This document shows positions 5,951 to 13,112 of a stretch of 32,463 nt of DNA, piece after piece; positions within the stretch are counted from its first letter, which is position 1, and each line of letters opens with the position of its first letter. The translations under genes were made by a program, and so were the position numbers. The stretch comes from Flavobacterium sp. (GTDB taxonomy: Bacteria > Bacteroidota > Bacteroidia > Flavobacteriales > Flavobacteriaceae). The notes beneath the pieces were generated by a model. The model worked only from the letters and a program-made list of their open reading frames with translations, searched no databases and had not been told where the DNA came from. Location: positions 1-32,463 of the forward strand of contig NZ_JAPZUB010000015.1 in assembly GCF_027533505.1 (NCBI RefSeq). Reading direction: 5' to 3'.

Positions 5951-6489
5951 TTCCAATTTTCCTCAAATCCATAGTCCTCAAAATGATCCTCGTCTCCAAA
6001 CTGATTCAAATCATCTTCATCCAAATCGTCTTCAAAATCATGGAACGATTCATAATCCCCTTCGGCTTCAAATTGTTTTTCCATGGCTTCCGCTGGCATT
6101 TCCCCATGTGAAAAGAGCAATTCAGGGTACGTAGCGCCCGGCACAGGTTCTTCAATTGCCGCCAATTCCACCAAAAACGTCCACATGCTGATAAAATCAT
6201 ACACATAAATGATTTTGGTTTGGTCCTCGTGAAGTAGGTCTTGCAACTGGAAGTCGGCCATCGTGCGCATTTCACCAGGAGTGTCGCCGGTATCAAACAT
6301 GGGAATCTCATCCTCTTGGTTCCACGTGTCGTCGCAGGTGTAAAACGAGGCTACTTCGGTCCCGTCAAAACCAAAAGCGTTGACCAAAGCATTGTGTAAA
6401 TCCTCCAGTGTGGCGGTGTCTTCGATAGCGATATCGCGAAAAATATCGTCTTCAGCGTCCAAGATGGCTCGGAATTTATAGATCATCAT
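5947..6489 (-). CDS. pRiA4b ORF-3-like protein (acidic)
   Basis: The likely start is the ATG at 6489 or 6486 (MMIYKFRAILDAEDDIFRDI), giving about 180 aa. The open frame extends upstream to 6669, but that part reads as non-coding. IYKFRAILDAEDDIFRDIAI followed by TLEDLHNALVNAFGFDGTEV is the hallmark of the PRiA4_ORF3 / IS1096 TnpR-like passenger family. The family occurs on plasmids and IS elements but also as ordinary chromosomal genes in Bacteroidota. The C-terminal third is very acidic (EDDLDEDDLNQFGDED). The molecular role is unknown. A TATCTTTG box (6518-6511, minus strand) is a possible -7 element. The gene is divergent from yaaA. Confidence 0.85.
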   Translation of the reverse strand: MMIYKFRAILDAEDDIFRDIAIEDTATLEDLHNALVNAFGFDGTEVASFYTCDDTWNQEDEIPMFDTGDTPGEMRTMADFQLQDLLHEDQTKIIYVYDFISMWTFLVELAAIEEPVPGATYPELLFSHGEMPAEAMEKQFEAEGDYESFHDFEDDLDEDDLNQFGDEDHFEDYGFEENWN

Positions 6490-6592
6490 ACGGGTATTTT
6501 TTTGAGCGTTCAAAGATAAATTTAATTTTAGAAAATGGTTTCCGAAAAGGGCAATTGTTGATAAGATTTTGAACGCAAAGGGAGGAGGGTTT

Positions 6593-6623
6593 TTGGACGT
6601 CCGAGGGAAAGTTCCTATTTTTG
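6593..6623 (+). promoter_or_regulatory. Bacteroidota-type promoter of yaaA
   Basis: TTG at 6593-6595 (-33 element), 20 bases, then TATTTTTG at 6616-6623 (TAnnTTTG -7 element). It lies 20 bases upstream of the yaaA ATG. Confidence 0.7.
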
Positions 6624-6643
6624 AAAGGCTAAAAAATAATGCT

Positions 6644-7405
6644 ATGAAGATGGTTATTTCACCGGCCAAATCCCTTGATTTTGAACGACCGGTTCCCTTT
6701 GCTCAAAATACGACCTATGATTTTGCGAAAGCGTCTGCAACGATTGACAAGGTCTTGAAGAAACTCAAACCAAACGAATTACAAGCCTTAATGGACATTT
6801 CACCTGCTTTGGCCACCCTAAATTGGGAGCGCAATCAAGGGCGTGACGTCACAGCGATGACAACAGCCAATGCCCGTCAGGCGATTTTTGCTTTTGATGG
6901 TGAGGTCTACACAGGTTTGGATGCCTATACCTTAACCGAGGACCAATTGCTACGGGCGCAGGCGCAGTTGCGGATTTTGTCGGGTTTATACGGTCTTTTA
7001 AAGCCGTTGGACTTGATGCAGCCCTACCGCTTGGAAATGGGAACGAAATTGCCTGTAGGGGACGCAAAAGACCTGTATGCGTTTTGGAAGCCGAAACTTA
7101 CCCAGTCGCTAAATGACGCGATGGAGGAAGGGGAGTTGCTGCTCAATCTGGCAAGTACAGAATATTTCTCCGCCCTAGATGCCAAGCAACTCAAAGCCCG
7201 AGTGATCACGCCTGAATTCAAAGACTATAAAGACGGCAAGTTGAAAATGATTAGCTTTTTTGCGAAAAAAGCCCGCGGTTTAATGGTGCGGTATGTCCTA
7301 GATACTCAAGCCCAAACCGTAGAAGCCTTACAAGGGTTTCATTATGAAGGGTATGCGTACGACCCCTCGTTAAGTACCGATACGAAATTGGTCTTTACCC
7401 GTTAA
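6644..7405 (+). CDS. yaaA: Peroxide stress protein YaaA (UPF0246)
   Basis: The 253-aa protein begins MKMVISPAKSLDFERPVPFA, the diagnostic YaaA start (ISPAKSL). Other family blocks are visible: ALATLNWERNQ, ARQAIFAFDGEVYTGLDA, RILSGLYGLLKPLDLMQPYR, EMGTKL, LLNLASTEYFSAL and KMISFFAKKARGLMVRY. In Escherichia coli YaaA limits hydrogen-peroxide damage to DNA by keeping free iron low, and the protein acts in the cytoplasm. The ATG at 6644 is chosen over an in-frame ATG at 6569 because the family starts there and the promoter lies between the two. An intrinsic terminator follows directly. Confidence 0.95.
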   Translation: MKMVISPAKSLDFERPVPFAQNTTYDFAKASATIDKVLKKLKPNELQALMDISPALATLNWERNQGRDVTAMTTANARQAIFAFDGEVYTGLDAYTLTEDQLLRAQAQLRILSGLYGLLKPLDLMQPYRLEMGTKLPVGDAKDLYAFWKPKLTQSLNDAMEEGELLLNLASTEYFSALDAKQLKARVITPEFKDYKDGKLKMISFFAKKARGLMVRYVLDTQAQTVEALQGFHYEGYAYDPSLSTDTKLVFTR

Positions 7406-7412
7406 CCAAATA

Positions 7413-7441
7413 AAAACCTCCGGGGACTACTCGGAGGTTTT
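7413..7441 (+). terminator. Intrinsic terminator after yaaA
   Basis: AAAACCTCCG (7413-7422) pairs with CGGAGGTTTT (7432-7441), starting 7 bases after the stop codon. The stem is perfect with a 9-base loop. Confidence 0.9.
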
Positions 7442-7534
7442 CTGATTTAGAGTGCAAAAAAACGGTATGACTTACATGTTTTTTTTCTAAAACAAGTCAC
7501 CGCAATTTTACCCTACCTATTTTTTTTATTTTTT

Positions 7535-7885
7535 TTACAAATACAAGTATTCTTCGTAATCACGACGGTTTTCTTGGGCCGCTTTTTTCTGATCACGGGA
7601 CAATTGTTTCATCGCATCAACTCCTTTACGAGCACATTGTTTGATCGCTCTCAGGTGATAGGCGAGTTGTTCTAAACGAGAACGTTCTTGCGCATCCAGT
7701 TTATTTGCCAAGTCCAAAAGCAACGCTTCCCATTCTTTTTCTTGTTTTTGGTGCGCTTCAAATTCACTATTGAGTTCGTTCAATAATTCTTCAATCTCTT
7801 TGGAAATGTCCGTGTGAAGGGCTTCCGTCTTGCGTTGGAGTTCTTGAATTTCCTTTTTGCGCTTTTGGTTGTCTAATAGTCCCAT
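7535..7885 (-). CDS. Small coiled-coil hypothetical protein
   Basis: The 116-aa product is almost entirely charged helix, starting MGLLDNQKRKKEIQELQRKT. Heptad-like patterns run through residues 10-100, interrupted only around HLRAIKQCARKGVDAM. There is no signal peptide or membrane segment. I do not recognise the family. Being so rich in Glu, Lys and Gln, it could be a structural or scaffold protein, but this is a guess. It is monocistronic, with about 210 bases of AT-rich non-coding DNA upstream in which I see nothing decisive. Downstream (7442-7534) is T-rich DNA next to the yaaA terminator. Confidence 0.7.
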   Translation of the reverse strand: MGLLDNQKRKKEIQELQRKTEALHTDISKEIEELLNELNSEFEAHQKQEKEWEALLLDLANKLDAQERSRLEQLAYHLRAIKQCARKGVDAMKQLSRDQKKAAQENRRDYEEYLYL

Positions 7886-8095
7886 GAGAAAACGATTTTA
7901 TGTAATTCATTGAATATGAAATAAATGTATAAAACCAATGGCTAATGTAAAAATAATGTTAATAACTTCTTGCGAAAAAGGCATTAAAACACCGCGTTAC
8001 GGGTCAGGAAATACGATTATTTGTAGGTATAAGTAAAATCTATATTGAATTTATAATATTTTGTAATTCAATGAGTAGCCTATTTTTTAATAAAG

Positions 8096-8680
8096 TTATT
8101 GTTTAAAATAAAAAGCAGTCAGCCAATGGCGTAAAATGGTTTTTCCAAGGGGTGTTAAAATACTCTCAGGATGGTATTGAACCCCGTAAATCGGCAGGCT
8201 CCTATGGCGCATAGACATGGGGTGACCCTCAGGAGTTTGAGCGGTTACCACCAAGGTTTCGGGAAGGGTGGCCGGATCGACAATCCACGAATGATAGCGT
8301 CCCACGGACAGTGATTGCGGGAGGTTTTGGTAAAGGATGTCCTGCGGATCTACAACTTCGATTGTTGTAGCCACTCCATGATGTACAGTGTTTAAATTCT
8401 GTAGTTTAGCACCAAACACTTCACCTATCGCTTGCATGCCAAGACAGATGCCTAATAGGGGTTTTTCGGCACCATAACGTGCGATTACCGCTTTCAATAT
8501 TCCTGCTTCTTCGGGCAATCCGGGACCGGGAGAAAGGACGATGTGGTCAAAAGCAGCTACGTCTTCCAGTGTAATTTCATCGTTGCGATACACCACTACG
8601 GGCGCACCAAGGGCTTCCATGTAATGCAGTAAATTGTAGGTAAAACTGTCGTAGTTGTCGAGGAGTAAAATCGGCTTCAT
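8096..8680 (-). CDS. pabA: Aminodeoxychorismate / anthranilate synthase, glutamine amidotransferase subunit
   Basis: This is a class I glutamine amidotransferase of 194 aa. The start MKPILLLDNYDSFTYNLLHY, the oxyanion-strand motif VLSPGPGLPEEAG, the nucleophile Cys79 in LLGICLGMQAIGE, and His170/Glu172 in YGVQYHPESI complete the catalytic triad. It releases ammonia from glutamine for a PabB/TrpE partner acting on chorismate. The sequence does not separate PabA (folate) from TrpG (tryptophan). I prefer PabA because no trp genes are adjacent, but this is only context. The open frame extends to 8722, yet the ATG at 8680 fits the family start; the extension overlaps a terminator hairpin. Confidence 0.88.
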   Translation of the reverse strand: MKPILLLDNYDSFTYNLLHYMEALGAPVVVYRNDEITLEDVAAFDHIVLSPGPGLPEEAGILKAVIARYGAEKPLLGICLGMQAIGEVFGAKLQNLNTVHHGVATTIEVVDPQDILYQNLPQSLSVGRYHSWIVDPATLPETLVVTAQTPEGHPMSMRHRSLPIYGVQYHPESILTPLGKTILRHWLTAFYFKQ

Positions 8681-8695
8681 GGCCTCAAAGATAGG

Positions 8696-8731
8696 GAGAA
8701 AAATAAAAAAGCCCCAGTGCAAACTGAGGCT
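8696..8731 (-). terminator. Intrinsic terminator of the marR-nitroreductase-YceI operon
   Basis: On the minus strand AGCCTCAGT, a short loop and ACTGGGGCT form a stem with one mismatch, followed by TTTTTTATTTTT. It begins about 23 bases past the YceI stop codon. It ends within 20 bases of the next start codon (8680). Confidence 0.85.
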
Positions 8732-8753
8732 ATGATGGGGTTGTAATTCGGAA

Positions 8754-9317
8754 TTAGAACTGAATCGTTACCGTTACATCAAACTCGTCGTTGATGGTTT
8801 TGTCGCCCAAGTTGTCAAAGAAACTTCCTGAACCGTATTTGATCCCGTATTTGGTTCGGTCGATTTTAAAGCTCGTCGTTGCGGTTGAACCGTTTACTTT
8901 TAATTCAAAGGTTACAGGAGCTGTGACGTCTTTGATCGTCAAGTCGGCTGTTACCACATACGTGCCGTTTCCTTTGTCAACCAACTTTTTGAAAACCAAT
9001 TTTGAAGTTGGATATTTCTCGGTTCCAAAGAAGTCATCTGCCTTTAAGTGACCGTTTAATTTACCTTGGTATTCGCCTTGTAAATCAGTAGCATTGATAG
9101 AAGTCATATCTACCACAAACGAACCGCCTGTCAGTTTTTTTCCTTTAAAAATTAAGGTACCTCCTTTGAAGTCCACTACGCCATTGTGTTGGCCGGTTAC
9201 TTTTTTACCAACCCATTCGATTTTACTTTTGGCGACATCAATTTTCTTGTTTTGTGCTGATGCGAGGGTAGCGGTGGCTACGAATAAAGCTACGGCAATT
9301 GTTTTTAATTTTTTCAT
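8754..9317 (-). CDS. YceI family periplasmic protein
   Basis: The 187-aa protein has a signal peptide (MKKLKTIAVALFVATATLAS, cleavage near AQN). A YceI lipocalin-like barrel follows: IDVAKSKIEWVGKKVTGQHN, FKGGTLIFKGKKLTGGSFVV, HLKADDFFGTEKYPTSKLVF, TADLTIKDVTAPVTFELKV and FKIDRTKYGIKYGSGSFFD. Known members bind long isoprenoid or lipid-like chains in the barrel; the ligand here is unknown. It is the last gene of the marR-nitroreductase-YceI operon, 27 bases after the nitroreductase gene, with a terminator behind it. Expression therefore probably follows the MarR-type regulator. Confidence 0.95.
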   Translation of the reverse strand: MKKLKTIAVALFVATATLASAQNKKIDVAKSKIEWVGKKVTGQHNGVVDFKGGTLIFKGKKLTGGSFVVDMTSINATDLQGEYQGKLNGHLKADDFFGTEKYPTSKLVFKKLVDKGNGTYVVTADLTIKDVTAPVTFELKVNGSTATTSFKIDRTKYGIKYGSGSFFDNLGDKTINDEFDVTVTIQF

Positions 9318-9344
9318 GATTGTAAATATTAAATTAGTGTTGAA

Positions 9345-9977
9345 TTAAAGGGTTTCAAATAATTGGGATTCACTTTTGCGAACTTTTGGAGCGTGCTGTG
9401 TAGCATCGTCACTGTGACGGTAGCCAATGGCACAAACCACAGCAGCGTTGAGGTTGCGTTCGTTCAAGCCTAGGATTTGGTTGTACTGCTGCGCATCAAA
9501 TCCTTCCATAGGTGTGGTATCGATTTTCAGTTCGGCCGCCGCATTCATCAAATTGCTCAAAGCAATATAGGTTTGCTTGGCAGTCCACACATTGCGTGCT
9601 TCTTCGGGGATGCCATTGATGATATTTTTCATAAAATCCATGTACCCTTGCACATCGCTTAGAGCAATCCCACGGGTTTGCACCATATTCTCAAAATAGG
9701 CATCAATTTGGTCGTTTCCAAGGTTTAACTCATTGGCAAATACAACCAAATGAGACGCATCCACCACTTGTGATTGTCCCCATGACGCGGGTTGCAATTG
9801 GGCACGAAGCGTTGGATTCTCAACAAAAATCACTTTGTAGGGTTGTAATCCATAGGAAGAAGCCGATAAATTGATGGCTTCTTTTAGGGTGGCAATGTCG
9901 GCGTCACTGACTTTGCGCGTGGCATCGTATTTTTTGGTGGCATAACGCCAACGGGCATTTTGATTAAATTCACTCAT
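9345..9977 (-). CDS. NAD(P)H-dependent nitroreductase family oxidoreductase
   Basis: The 210-aa length and sequence fit the NfsB-like FMN-dependent nitroreductase family. The N-terminal RWRYATKKYDATRKVSDADI, followed by LKEAINLSASSYGLQPYKV, is the usual FMN-contacting start. AKQTYIALSNLMNAAAELKIDTTPMEGFD and the C-terminal VVCAIGYRHSDD also match. Such enzymes reduce nitro compounds or quinones with NAD(P)H. Six bases separate it from the marR gene upstream, so the two are co-transcribed. The pairing suggests the regulator senses a quinone-like or electrophilic compound that this enzyme removes; that is inference. Confidence 0.93.
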   Translation of the reverse strand: MSEFNQNARWRYATKKYDATRKVSDADIATLKEAINLSASSYGLQPYKVIFVENPTLRAQLQPASWGQSQVVDASHLVVFANELNLGNDQIDAYFENMVQTRGIALSDVQGYMDFMKNIINGIPEEARNVWTAKQTYIALSNLMNAAAELKIDTTPMEGFDAQQYNQILGLNERNLNAAVVCAIGYRHSDDATQHAPKVRKSESQLFETL

Positions 9978-9983
9978 AGCAAA

Positions 9984-10445
9984 TTACATATTAAGGGTTC
10001 TAAATTTTTCTAACAAGTCATTCAATTGTATGATTTCCGCTGGACTCAAATTTTGGGCAAAAAGTTGTTCGTGCGCCAAAACCACCGGCTCCAATTCTTC
10101 AAGTAAGGCCAACCCTTTGTCGGTAATTAAAACTTCCATTTTGCGGCGGTTGTTGGGACAAACATTTCGCGTGACCAAATCTTTCAACAGGAGTTTGTCA
10201 ATCAATCGGGTAGTGTTGCTGTTTTTGGTGACCATGCGCTCTTGAATCACACACATGTTGGCCGGTTTTCCCTTTTGTCCCCGTAGGATACGCAATACAT
10301 TGTACTGTTCTCCCGAAAGATCATAGGGTTTTAACACCTCGTAAAACTTTTCTGCGACCACGTTTTGCGTCACCATCAAATTGAGGATAACCCGTTTGGC
10401 ATCGCTTAACGTTACACTGGATTGAATGAGTTCTTCAATTTTCAT
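9984..10445 (-). CDS. MarR family transcriptional regulator
   Basis: The 153-aa protein has the MarR layout: N-terminal dimer helices, then a winged helix. Examples are LSGEQYNVLRILRGQKGKPA, the recognition region NMCVIQERMVTKNSNTTRLI, and the wing LVTRNVCPNNRRKMEVLITD. A long C-terminal dimer helix follows. It heads an operon with a nitroreductase and a YceI protein. Three perfect palindromes of the TTGTA-N2-TACAA kind lie directly upstream of its start, so autorepression is very likely. A conserved Cys is present in RNVCPNN and another in ANMCVIQ, which could allow thiol sensing, but this is not established. Confidence 0.94.
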   Translation of the reverse strand: MKIEELIQSSVTLSDAKRVILNLMVTQNVVAEKFYEVLKPYDLSGEQYNVLRILRGQKGKPANMCVIQERMVTKNSNTTRLIDKLLLKDLVTRNVCPNNRRKMEVLITDKGLALLEELEPVVLAHEQLFAQNLSPAEIIQLNDLLEKFRTLNM

Positions 10446-10447
10446 AA

Positions 10448-10508
10448 TTGTAATTACAAAATTTGTAGGTACAAATGTATGGCAATGTATTTTATTTGTA
10501 TATACAAA
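10448..10508 (-). promoter_or_regulatory. Triple MarR-type operator
   Basis: Three perfect inverted repeats are present: TTGTAATTACAA (10448-10459), ATTTGTAGGTACAAAT (10461-10476) and TTTGTATATACAAA (10495-10508). All share TTGTA-N2-TACAA. Their centres lie 15 and 33 bases apart. The first abuts the marR start codon (10445). A minus-strand TACATTTG (10479-10472), a possible -7 box, overlaps the second. Binding there would block transcription of the operon. The region may also touch the divergent rhodanese promoter 40 bases away. Confidence 0.85.
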
Positions 10509-10547
10509 CGTGTGTTATATTTTTGTTAATCTTTTGCTGTGCTTTTT

Positions 10548-10577
10548 TTGAAAGCGTACCGATTTGTGGTATTTTTG
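10548..10577 (+). promoter_or_regulatory. Bacteroidota-type promoter of the rhodanese gene
   Basis: TTG at 10548-10550, exactly 19 bases, then TATTTTTG at 10570-10577. The ATG follows 16 bases later. Confidence 0.8.
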
Positions 10578-10593
10578 GATCAAAATAAATACG

Positions 10594-10908
10594 ATGCAAC
10601 ACTTATCGCAAGAGGCTTGGGCCGCACAATTGGCTGCTGATGAAAAGGCTGTTATTTTAGATGTCCGTACGGAAGAAGAATGGGCAGAAGGGATTATTCC
10701 AGGGGCAATCCTGAATGATATTTACAAAGGACAAGGATTTATTTACCGCTTGCAGGAATTGGATCCACAAAAAAACTATTATGTGTATTGCAAAGCAGGC
10801 GGGCGAAGTGCTCAAGCTTGTCAGATTATGGATCAAATGGGTTTTGCGCAAACCTTCAACCTGGAAGGCGGCATGATGCAATGGCGCGGAGAGGTGGTAG
10901 CGCCTTAA
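10594..10908 (+). CDS. Rhodanese-like domain protein
   Basis: This 104-aa single-domain rhodanese has the conserved AVILDVRTEEEWAEGIIPGA near the N-terminus and the active-site loop YVYCKAGGRSAQ, with Cys66 as the sulfur carrier. It ends in the usual EGGMMQWRG. Such proteins carry persulfide sulfur in the cytoplasm. The frame is open to 10564, but the ATG at 10594 fits the family and the promoter. The stop codon overlaps the stop of the convergent gene by 3 bp, leaving no room for a terminator between the two. Confidence 0.93.
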   Translation: MQHLSQEAWAAQLAADEKAVILDVRTEEEWAEGIIPGAILNDIYKGQGFIYRLQELDPQKNYYVYCKAGGRSAQACQIMDQMGFAQTFNLEGGMMQWRGEVVAP

Positions 10909-11345
10909 TTTCCAGCACGGTGTTTTTCCCTCGTTCTCTGGCACAAAACCGTATAGAATGTTTTGATTTCTGCGTGATGCCATTGGGTGGTTTGGAGGGT
11001 AACTTCTGGCAAGTTTTTTCTTCGAATGCGAAGGGTATACCCATGAAATCGATACACTGCGGCATACCCAGCCAAAACGGTTCCCAATCCGGCCATAACT
11101 ATACTACCCCATAAGGGTAAAGTTGCGGCATTCCACCCCATTACCGTCCAAAGTAATACAACGCACAGCGCCATCATATAGTTGATGGCATAGGTGCGTT
11201 TTTTAATTAAATGTACGCTTGAAATCGTCTGTAACGCTATTTTTTCTTGTTGCCGTCCTTTCAATAGAAGTACTTGCTCATGGGTAATGAGTCCAAATTT
11301 CTTACTCAAATGCACAGCATGTTGTGCTATGGGGTAGGTGGTCAT
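10905..11345 (-). CDS. Small membrane protein with two helices
   Basis: The 146-aa protein has a soluble N-terminus of about 50 residues, two membrane helices near residues 56-70 and 77-98, and a basic C-terminal tail (YTLRIRRKNLPEVTLQTTQW). The N-terminal LKGRQQEKIALQTISSVHLI resembles a short PH-like strand pattern. The overall plan is like that of the gene at 14001-14378 on the other side of the two-component genes, though identity is low. Family and role are unknown. A 19-bp inverted repeat just upstream may control it. It is convergent with, and overlaps, the rhodanese gene. Confidence 0.75.
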   Translation of the reverse strand: MTTYPIAQHAVHLSKKFGLITHEQVLLLKGRQQEKIALQTISSVHLIKKRTYAINYMMALCVVLLWTVMGWNAATLPLWGSIVMAGLGTVLAGYAAVYRFHGYTLRIRRKNLPEVTLQTTQWHHAEIKTFYTVLCQRTREKHRAGN

Positions 11346-11355
11346 CGTTGGGGCA

Positions 11356-11374
11356 TTTTCGATATATACGAAAA
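11356..11374 (-). promoter_or_regulatory. Inverted repeat upstream of the small membrane protein gene
   Basis: TTTTCG (11356-11361), ATATATA, then CGAAAA (11369-11374) forms a perfect 6-bp inverted repeat. It lies 10 bases before the start codon at 11345. It could be an operator; no other copy was noticed in the window. Confidence 0.4.
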
Positions 11375-11405
11375 CAAGTTTCCTTTGGTTTTACCCTACT
11401 TCAAA

Positions 11406-12056
11406 TTATGCTTCGGTATCATAGGAGTTAAAAATTTCAATCAGCGCGGGCAAGTTGTCGATATTCAGTTTTTCAAAAATCCTTTTTTTGTAGGTACTCA
11501 CGGTTGTTTTTTGCAAGGATTTGAGAATGGAGATTTCCAAATTTCCAAATCCTTTGATCAGTAAGCGGGCAATTTCTAATTCGCGATCCGAAAGTTGATC
11601 CAAGGGATTTATGGGGATTTTTTGCATGTAATTGTCAATGATTTTCTCTTTCATAGGCGCACTGATGTACTTACCATGCTCCAAAAAATACTTAATAGCA
11701 TACCGCAATTCTTCGTCATTGGCCAGTTTACTCAAAAAACCATTGGCTCCCGCATTCAAATACCGCAAGGCATACGTATCTTCTTCCAAGGCGGAAAAAA
11801 TTAATATGCGAATATCAGGCATGATCTCTCGAATTTCTTGCACCATCCGCGTACTGTTGCCGTCGGGAAAATTAATGTCAAGAAAAAGAAAATCGATGGG
11901 TTCAGCAGTGCGAATACAGTCTAATGTGGCCGCATACGATGCCGCATGCAACAATTCGGGTTGCCGCACCATTTCGCGCAACAACAAGGCAATGCCTTGC
12001 CGAACCACACTGTGATCATCGGCCAAGAGGATTCGGTATTTTTTAAATGTTTTCAT
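11406..12056 (-). CDS. Response regulator, NarL/LuxR type
   Basis: This 216-aa protein has an N-terminal receiver domain with the acidic pair Asp13/Asp14 in LLADDHSVVRQG and phosphoacceptor Asp60 in IDFLFLDINFPDG. A conserved Ser lies in ILIFSA and Lys in GFLSKLAND. The C-terminal LuxR helix-turn-helix runs LSDRELEIARLLIKGFGN, then LQKTTVSTYKKRIFEKLNI. It should bind DNA when phosphorylated. Its gene lies 3 bases after the histidine kinase gene, so the two form one operon and very probably one two-component system. The signal and targets are not evident. Confidence 0.95.
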   Translation of the reverse strand: MKTFKKYRILLADDHSVVRQGIALLLREMVRQPELLHAASYAATLDCIRTAEPIDFLFLDINFPDGNSTRMVQEIREIMPDIRILIFSALEEDTYALRYLNAGANGFLSKLANDEELRYAIKYFLEHGKYISAPMKEKIIDNYMQKIPINPLDQLSDRELEIARLLIKGFGNLEISILKSLQKTTVSTYKKRIFEKLNIDNLPALIEIFNSYDTEA

Positions 12057-12059
12057 GGG

Positions 12060-13112
12060 CTAGCATTTTGCAATTCGTAGGGTGAAAAAGAGTTGTGTGC
12101 CAACACCGGGTGCACTTTTAATATAAAAACGGCCTTGCATTTTATAAATGATTTCACGACATAAATGAATGCCTAGTCCGGTGCTAATTTGATTGATTTT
12201 AAACTGATTGTTTTGGTAAAACGAATCGTCCAATACCGAGTCCAAAAGCGACTTTTGCATCCCCGTACCATTATCGCGAATGTAAACGCGAAGCCAATAA
12301 AAGTTTGGGTCTCGATCGGGTTTTACCGCCGAAAACACGTCAATAGTTCCGTTTTCGGTAAATCGTATGGCATTGCCAATCAGGTTGAAATACAATTGCC
12401 CCAATTTCACCCGATCCGCTTCTACCATCAAGTCCTCTGGAATGCGACGTACATTGTTCAATCGATTTCCTTTGTTTTCAGCCAATGGGGTCAACGATTG
12501 CCCCATCATTTTTATTTCATAATCCAATAAAAACGGCACGGGCTCAAGATGTGTAACTTCTTTTTCATTGCGAAGGGTGTTGAGAATTTGATTGGTGAGC
12601 ACGAGCAAGGAATTGGCATTGTATTGAATCGAATTGAAGGTATCCTGAATTTCAGGGTCGTTTACGGTTTGTTGTACACTTTTACTATACAACACGATAC
12701 TGCCCAAGGGTGAGCGCACCTCATGGCTTAACAAACTGATGAGACGATTCTTGAAGTTTAAGTTTTCTTGAATTTGACGACGTGCGGTTTCAATACGGTT
12801 TTGGAATTTAAACGCGCGAACCGTAAAACGATATAAAATCAAGGAAATAAGAAGCGATAATAGAATTAATCCAACGATTAAATAACGTTGCAAAAGCGCA
12901 TGATCACGCTCCATTTGTAGGATAATGTTGTTTTGAGTAGTTATTTTTTGTCCGAGTAGTGCTTCGTAATCGGTTAAAAAAGCAAGGGTTAACGCCGATA
13001 CATCGTGGGGATTTCCGGAGGGATTTCCCCCTAGGGTAGGGTTTGCATGGGCACGCTGCTTTTCGTAATGCGCTACGGCTGATTTCAAAATACGATCCAT
13101 GATTTCCTTCAC
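12060..13112 (-). CDS. Sensor histidine kinase, C-terminal part (split gene)
   Basis: This open frame starts with GTG at 13112 (or ATG at 13100). It has a short extracytoplasmic stretch, a membrane helix near residues 76-96, the H-box SLLSHEVRSPLGSIV with His130, and the ATPase boxes NLIGNAIRFTENG, YIRDNGTGM and STGLGIHLCREI. It lacks the first membrane helix and sensor region; those are in the preceding frame (13109-13705). Reading this frame upstream of the GTG gives protein-like sequence (EIIISYRTDEGIKHGTVKEI) back to a TAA at 13185-13187. The real gene therefore most likely began in the other frame and was broken by a one-base shift, or is joined by ribosomal slippage. Confidence 0.85.
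   Translation of the reverse strand: MKEIMDRILKSAVAHYEKQRAHANPTLGGNPSGNPHDVSALTLAFLTDYEALLGQKITTQNNIILQMERDHALLQRYLIVGLILLSLLISLILYRFTVRAFKFQNRIETARRQIQENLNFKNRLISLLSHEVRSPLGSIVLYSKSVQQTVNDPEIQDTFNSIQYNANSLLVLTNQILNTLRNEKEVTHLEPVPFLLDYEIKMMGQSLTPLAENKGNRLNNVRRIPEDLMVEADRVKLGQLYFNLIGNAIRFTENGTIDVFSAVKPDRDPNFYWLRVYIRDNGTGMQKSLLDSVLDDSFYQNNQFKINQISTGLGIHLCREIIYKMQGRFYIKSAPGVGTQLFFTLRIAKC

Noticed and set aside
5947..6489. Insertion sequence suggested by the IS1096-passenger name
   Set aside because: No transposase, terminal inverted repeats or target duplication is seen; the family is common as a chromosomal gene.
6490..6669. N-terminal extension of the pRiA4b ORF3-like frame
   Set aside because: It overlaps the yaaA promoter and start antisense; the family start is at 6489.
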